DNA from: Tritrichomonas foetus
Taxonomy: Eukaryota; Parabasalia; Tritrichomonadida; Tritrichomonadidae
DNA: 64,000 nt
Assembly: GCA_001839685.1 (NCBI GenBank)
Contig: MLAK01000476.1
Span: 49,957-113,956, forward strand
Direction of reading: 5' to 3'
Shown: piece by piece, positions 60,301-64,000 of the stretch
Position numbering within the stretch: position 1 is the first letter of the stretch
How the letters are laid out: each line of letters starts with the position of its first letter
Position numbers and translations under genes: made by a program
The notes under the pieces: model-generated
What the model was told of the DNA's origin: nothing
Database searches by the model: none
The model's input: the letters and a program-made list of their open reading frames with translations, nothing else

Positions 60301-63300
60301 AACAAATCAATGAAAAAGAAACAACAGTGAAAAGTTTGGAAGATGGAAAAACAGAACTCAACAATAAAGTTTCATCACTTGAACAAGAAAAGTCTGAGCA
60401 GCTTAATTCATTTGAAAATGAAAAGAATGAATTGAACAATAAAATTAATGAACTTGAACAACTTCGAAATGAACAAGAAACGCGAGCCAATAATCTTGAA
60501 AATGAAAAGAATGAATTGAACAATAAAATTAATGAACTTGAACTAAAGGCGACTGAACAATTAAATCAATTAACCGAAATTGAAACCGAGAAAAACAATT
60601 CTAATTCTCATCTTTCTGAACTTGAACAACAAATTTCAAACATGAATCAACAAATCGAAAAGCTTAACCAAGAGAAAACTGAATTTGAAAATCAAGTTAA
60701 CTCACTTGAACAGATGAAATCAGACCAAACTACAACCTTTGAAAATGAGAAGACAGAATTAACTACAAAACTTAATGAACTTGAACAACTTCGAAATGAA
60801 CAAGAAACAAGATCAAATACTCTTGAAACAGAAAAAAATGATTTGAAAAGCAAATTGAATGAACTTGAACAACAGAAATCAGAACAATCAAAATCATTTG
60901 AAATTGAGAAAAATGAATTGAACAATAAAATCATTGAAATTGAGGAGCTAAAATCTGCTCAATTTTCCAAATTTGAACAAGAAAAGACGAATTTGAATAA
61001 TCAAATTGAAGAATTGAAATCTGATATTTCTAATAAAGACTCACAGATTGCTTCTCTAGAACAAGAAAGGAATGAATTATCCGAAAAAACCATTACCCTA
61101 GAAAATGAAAAATCTGACCTTGAAGGACAAAAAGCTGAGAAAGAAAGCCAAATGTCTTCATTAGAAAAAGAAATCAAAGAATTGAAATCAAAGAATGAAA
61201 ATTTAGAACAACAAAAATCTGATTTAGATCAACAAAAGGCTGATTTGACTAACTTATCAAATGAATTATCCAATAAAGTTAAAACACTTGAGCAACAAAT
61301 AACCATGATTGAAACTCAAGCTGCACAAACAGAGAGTGAAGAGATTCAACGTCTTCAGGCTGAAATTAAAGCCAAAGTTCAGTATTCATCTCAAAAAGAA
61401 GCCGCATGTAATGAATTACAAGTTAAAATTGATGAACTTAATTCCAAATTATCAGCAGCTATCGAATTAAACCAAGAAAATGGAGAAAAAATACATAATT
61501 TAGAAGAACAGAAATTTGAGTCATCTCAAAAGATTGAAGAAATGAATTCTCAAATTTCTCAATTAAATGATCAAATTTCTTCACTTCACAGTGAAAAAGA
61601 AACACTCCAATCTAATATCCATGAACTTTCTCAATCTAAAACTAATTTTGAAAATTTGAACAAGGAATTTGAGCAAAAGGTTTCAATTTTAGAAAATGAA
61701 CTTGGTGAATCTAAAAACCAAAATGAGCAACTTCATAATTCACTTCTAGAACTTGAAAACACCAAGAGCACTCTTGAAACTGAGCTCAATAATAAAATAA
61801 ATGAACTTGGAAACTCAAAGAAAGAATTAGAAACAGAATTGAATACAAAAATCAAAGAAATCGAAGATTCTAAAAATATTCAAGAAGCAGATTTGAATTC
61901 TCAAATCAATGAATTACAGAATTCAAAGAACGAATTAGAGAATTCAAAGAACTCGCTCGAAACTGAACTAAAAGAAAAGAATTCGGAAATTGACAATTTG
62001 AAGAGTTCAAATGAAGCTCAAAATTCACAAATATCACAATTACAAGAACGAATTTCCACATTAGAAGCTGCAAGTTCATCCTCAGAAAGTGAATCTCAAG
62101 CTAAAATTGCTGAACTTGCCGAACAAGTATCACAGCTTCAATCCAACATTCACGAACTTGAATCATCCAAGTCATATATTCAAACTGAAATGCAAATGAA
62201 GATTCATGAATTAGAAAGTGAACTTTCTCAACTCAAAGAAAAAAGCACGCAAACTGAAAACGAATCACAAAAACAAATTTCTGAACTAGAATCTCAAAAA
62301 GTAGAACTAAAATCCCAAATTAATCAATTGGAAGCCTCAAAATCACAAAATGAATCAGAAAACACTGCAAAAATTCAAAATCTTGAATCACAAATTAATG
62401 AACTCAATGAATCAAAGAATAACATTGAAACAGAACTCAATAACAAAATTTCTGAGCTTGAAAATAATAAGAATGAAATAGAAAATGAATTAAATTCTCA
62501 AATCAATGAATTACAGAATTCAAAGAACGAATTAGAGAATTCAAAGAACTCGCTCGAAACTGAACTAAAAGAAAAGAATTCGGAAATTGACAATTTGAAG
62601 AGTTCAAATGAAGCTCAAAATTCACAAATATCACAATTACAAGAACGAATTTCCACATTAGAAGCTGCAAGTTCATCCTCAGAAAGTGAATCTCAAGCTA
62701 AAATTGCTGAACTTGCCGAACAAGTATCACAACTTCAAAATGCAAAAGCAAATCTTGAGATTTCTGAAAATCAACTCACATCTAAAATTAGTGAACTTGA
62801 CAATCTCAAATCCCAGAATGAAACCAAATTTTCTGAAAAAATTAACCAACTTAATACAAGCATTGAAGAACTTTCACAAGCAAAGAATTCCCTTGAAAAT
62901 GAGGTTCAAATTCATATCACAGAACTCAATTCTTCCAAATCTCTGATTTCCCAACTTCAAGAAAGAATTCTTGCTCTTGAAACCTCCAATGATTCAACTA
63001 ATACGGAAAATCAATTGCTAATTGAAAATCTTAATCAACAAATTAATTTACTTCAAAATGAAAAAAACAGCTTCAGAGAACAAATTTCCGAAAAAGATAG
63101 ACAAATATCTACACTAGAAAATTCCAATAATGAAATTTCTCAAAAACTTTCTCAAATTCAAACTGAACTCCTCAATTTACAACAATCTTCCCAACAATCA
63201 AAAGAATTCCTTTCCAATACTGAAACTAAACTAAATGAGGCGGATGAAACAATTCAAAGGCTTGAATCAAATTTATTAGAAATGCAAACAGAAAAATTGA

Positions 63301-63722
63301 ATACAGAAAAAGAAATTGAGGAACTGACAAATAAAATAGTAGAACTCGAAAAACAAAAACAAAACGAAAAAGAAACTTCATCACAAGAAAGCTCTCAAAT
63401 TCAACAATTGAACCAAGAAATTGCGACATTGAAAGCAGAAAACAAGAAATTAGATAAACAACTCATGCAAGTTGGCGCTGATGTTTGTGATGTTCTTCTT
63501 AAACAAATCGAAGAACTTAAGGTTGATAATGACAGCTTAAAAGAAGTAAATGAATCATTAATGATTGAGCTTTCGATTCTGAAAGTTCCAATGAAGAAGA
63601 AACAGGCTGAATCAGAAATAATTATGCTCAAGAAACAGGTTCACAATGCTGAAAAGGTTTATAAAGAAAATGAATGGCTGAAAATGCTTCTGAAAGAAAA
63701 TGGAATTGATCCAACAAAATAA
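57354..63722 (+). CDS. Giant coiled-coil protein
   Basis: A 2,122-residue protein. The first ~215 residues form a compact helical region (from SPAQAKFDSARNALIEKF to EFEAELTKILDEYG), then an acidic linker, then about 1,850 residues of nearly continuous Glu/Gln/Asn/Lys/Leu coiled coil ending LLKENGIDPTK. The heptad pattern is built of related units such as LEQEKNELNNKINELE. It probably forms a long parallel rod for a cytoskeletal, centrosomal or Golgi-tether function; trichomonad genomes contain many such proteins under uninformative names. The ATG at 57354 was chosen because MSNSPAQAKF begins the folded part; the frame is open upstream to 57165, but that segment is unlike a protein domain. Several internal stretches are recent duplications. 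Opposite-strand Ser/Phe/Cys-rich frames are shadows of the repeats. Confidence 0.88.
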   Translation: MSNSPAQAKFDSARNALIEKFITNLCIIRDKSTEVARWFPSHSSNIDCKCAELLTEVSMELSEIYEVPDINAKTGLVKSMIKKISDPESAFLSIFPIIDSICYEYQSSDDYLYKPFEGLKFDIKKFENVMRPLRSQSNEIISIDLASLFRFGKVPQKVTDYFDKLLAIINLKSVIFKMITFEGEFEAELTKILDEYGQETANEAPQEEVTDASKSSENDQGKPAENNENNSQINNQFEQKYNSLENEYAILKKELDKLKTDYQARSDENASLRTTIENLAEAQIELKQLKSEKEDTDAKLATLEEQTVTLKSIIHNNAIEKDELSQQIKKLEAENKEIEELKKAQSDLNSLKDKLDDFEDIQAKLATLEEQNLTLNSLVKTFAEEKDQVSHQLSEFEKKAEQEKQQLVEKFEQAKVEFENQKNEQENKINLLGQEKNELSDKLNELQHLNETLETMKNNICISMSEIEQQKNDLESQMKSLEEEKNQIATKLNSMEQQNSEQAGNIEEERIQLMNKISELEQQINEKETTVKSLEDGKTELNNKVSLLEQEKNELNNKINELELHKSEQENKINSLGSDYEELSKKYNEIGENNSNLENKISQLENEKNLLEQQKNEQETRANNLEEEKNSLINKVNGLEQQNTEQTGSFEQEKSNLINRISELEQKSQNLESEKIELNNKVSSLEQEKSEQFNSFENEKNELNNKINELEQLRNEQETKSNTLETEKNDLKSKLNELEQQKIEESNQFNQTKDQLNSKINELETILNQNQHNIENLSKEKEELNSKITDLEKQKEDITNSLSSEKAAEVEKIAHLESQIREIEGKFNDLENAKNELEEKLNQISQQKDNLDQEKIELSNRISELESQKIEQDSQTNKFNEEINGLNNQIAKLEQQKSEREIRANNFEHEKSEIDHKLKEVEQQKSQIENVLSEAEKQKIELQNHINELEQQKTDIANSLSTEKAAEIEKVVNLESRVRELEQQINEKETTVKSLEDGKTELNNKVSSLEQEKSEQLNSFENEKNELNNKINELEQLRNEQETRANNLENEKNELNNKINELELKATEQLNQLTEIETEKNNSNSHLSELEQQISNMNQQIEKLNQEKTEFENQVNSLEQMKSDQTTTFENEKTELTTKLNELEQLRNEQETRSNTLETEKNDLKSKLNELEQQKSEQSKSFEIEKNELNNKIIEIEELKSAQFSKFEQEKTNLNNQIEELKSDISNKDSQIASLEQERNELSEKTITLENEKSDLEGQKAEKESQMSSLEKEIKELKSKNENLEQQKSDLDQQKADLTNLSNELSNKVKTLEQQITMIETQAAQTESEEIQRLQAEIKAKVQYSSQKEAACNELQVKIDELNSKLSAAIELNQENGEKIHNLEEQKFESSQKIEEMNSQISQLNDQISSLHSEKETLQSNIHELSQSKTNFENLNKEFEQKVSILENELGESKNQNEQLHNSLLELENTKSTLETELNNKINELGNSKKELETELNTKIKEIEDSKNIQEADLNSQINELQNSKNELENSKNSLETELKEKNSEIDNLKSSNEAQNSQISQLQERISTLEAASSSSESESQAKIAELAEQVSQLQSNIHELESSKSYIQTEMQMKIHELESELSQLKEKSTQTENESQKQISELESQKVELKSQINQLEASKSQNESENTAKIQNLESQINELNESKNNIETELNNKISELENNKNEIENELNSQINELQNSKNELENSKNSLETELKEKNSEIDNLKSSNEAQNSQISQLQERISTLEAASSSSESESQAKIAELAEQVSQLQNAKANLEISENQLTSKISELDNLKSQNETKFSEKINQLNTSIEELSQAKNSLENEVQIHITELNSSKSLISQLQERILALETSNDSTNTENQLLIENLNQQINLLQNEKNSFREQISEKDRQISTLENSNNEISQKLSQIQTELLNLQQSSQQSKEFLSNTETKLNEADETIQRLESNLLEMQTEKLNTEKEIEELTNKIVELEKQKQNEKETSSQESSQIQQLNQEIATLKAENKKLDKQLMQVGADVCDVLLKQIEELKVDNDSLKEVNESLMIELSILKVPMKKKQAESEIIMLKKQVHNAEKVYKENEWLKMLLKENGIDPTK
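59381..60481 (+). repeat. 129-bp near-identical direct repeat in the coiled-coil gene
   Basis: 59381-59509 matches 60353-60481 with only two differences seen (TTC versus CTT in one codon), offset 972 bp or 324 codons. Further pieces are shared: about 58911-58990 with 60294-60375, and about 59470-59575 with 60774-60885. These show mosaic exchange among coil units. Confidence 0.8.
61896..62731 (+). repeat. Exact 239-bp direct duplication within the coiled-coil gene
   Basis: Bases 61896-62134 are identical by eye to 62493-62731, an offset of 597 bp (199 codons), which keeps the frame. The sequence between the copies is diverged coiled coil. Complete identity, including third positions, indicates very recent duplication or gene conversion, or an assembly artefact. 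Confidence 0.88.
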
Positions 63723-63843
63723 CCTCAACGAACTCATGACTATTCACAACTTTAGAGGTGATTCATCAATTTCATCGGGTGAATTTGTTTACAATTTTAA
63801 TGTTGAATGAATTGATTTTTTTATATTAAAATAATCATCTATC

Positions 63844-63908
<65 letters not shown>

Positions 63909-64000
63909 TTTTGAAATTATTCTGTGTTATTTCAAATATTTCACGCAAAAATATAACACTTCATTAAGTAACAAACCTCCTAACATGCATTTCTATTGAA
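63723..64000. other. Right end, 3' flank with 61-base poly(T)
   Basis: 278 bp after the coiled-coil stop. It is dominated by a run of 61 T at 63847-63907. No gene is seen before the window ends. Confidence 0.8.

Noticed and set aside
58811..60934. Several Ser/Phe/Cys-rich minus-strand ORFs opposite the coiled-coil gene
   Set aside because: They mirror the GAA/AAT-rich coil codons on the other strand and repeat each other because the coil repeats. No start signals or domains.
1..64000. CRISPR arrays, bacterial operons, riboswitches, prophage or integrated viral genes
   Set aside because: The repeats are coding or AT-rich tandem arrays, not spacer arrays. No capsid, integrase, polymerase or bacterial gene was recognised; the gene content is eukaryotic throughout.

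Overview
The window looks like a nuclear contig of a parabasalid (trichomonad) protist, most consistent with Tritrichomonas. The grounds are a strongly AT-rich genome, very large uninterrupted ORFs with no introns that I could see, short 5' leaders often carrying the trichomonad initiator TCAYW a few bases before the ATG, stop codons frequently written UAAA, asparagine/lysine-rich low-complexity proteins, and gene families typical of the group (BEACH, NEK kinases, GT61 glycosyltransferases, Myb R2R3, long coiled-coil proteins). It is a draft assembly: one 85-base N gap lies inside a coding repeat. The species call is inference; no rRNA or tRNA was seen.

Layout. 1-1.7 kb: gene-poor, possibly decayed coding sequence. 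1.7-6.8 kb (-): CHD-type chromatin remodeller with a Q/N-rich prion-like N-terminus. 7.8-13.3 kb (+): large helical-repeat protein ending in a degenerate separase/CHAT-like domain interrupted by a DKNTNKS repeat. 13.7-14.3 kb (+): Rab GTPase. 15.0-17.4 kb (-): an Asn-rich orphan and a leucine-rich-repeat protein. 18.5-21.7 kb (+): acylated dual-specificity phosphatase and M18 aspartyl aminopeptidase. 22.1-23.6 kb (-): lysine/glutamate/asparagine-rich membrane protein with the assembly gap. 24.1-26.5 kb (+): Prp2/DHX16-like DEAH spliceosomal helicase. 28.1-30.5 kb (-): NEK kinase whose frame is broken by one in-frame TAA. 30.8-39.6 kb (+): giant ASH/CH-domain flagellar protein like CFAP47. 40.0-42.7 kb (+): RalGAP/tuberin-like protein. 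42.8-44.3 kb (+): type II GT61 glycosyltransferase without an in-frame ATG. 44.6-52.0 kb (+): BEACH-WD40 protein. 52.6-53.3 kb (-): Myb R2R3 protein. 54.5-56.6 kb (+): orphan without an in-frame ATG. 57.4-63.7 kb (+): 2,122-residue coiled-coil protein with recent internal duplications.

The genes do not form an operon or an obvious single pathway; this is an ordinary eukaryotic housekeeping region. Loose themes are flagellum and cytoskeleton (NEK kinase and CFAP47-like protein as a head-to-head pair sharing 287 bp, the coiled-coil protein), membrane traffic (Rab, RalGAP-like, BEACH) and nuclear functions (CHD, Myb, Prp2-like helicase). I did not find a convincing new multi-gene system. The most checkable oddities are the in-frame stop inside the NEK gene, two intact ORFs without an ATG, the degenerate protease-like domain carrying a repeat insertion, a recent 239-bp duplication in the coiled-coil gene, a recurring AAAAAGTT intergenic motif, and one GC-raised potentially structured intergenic segment.
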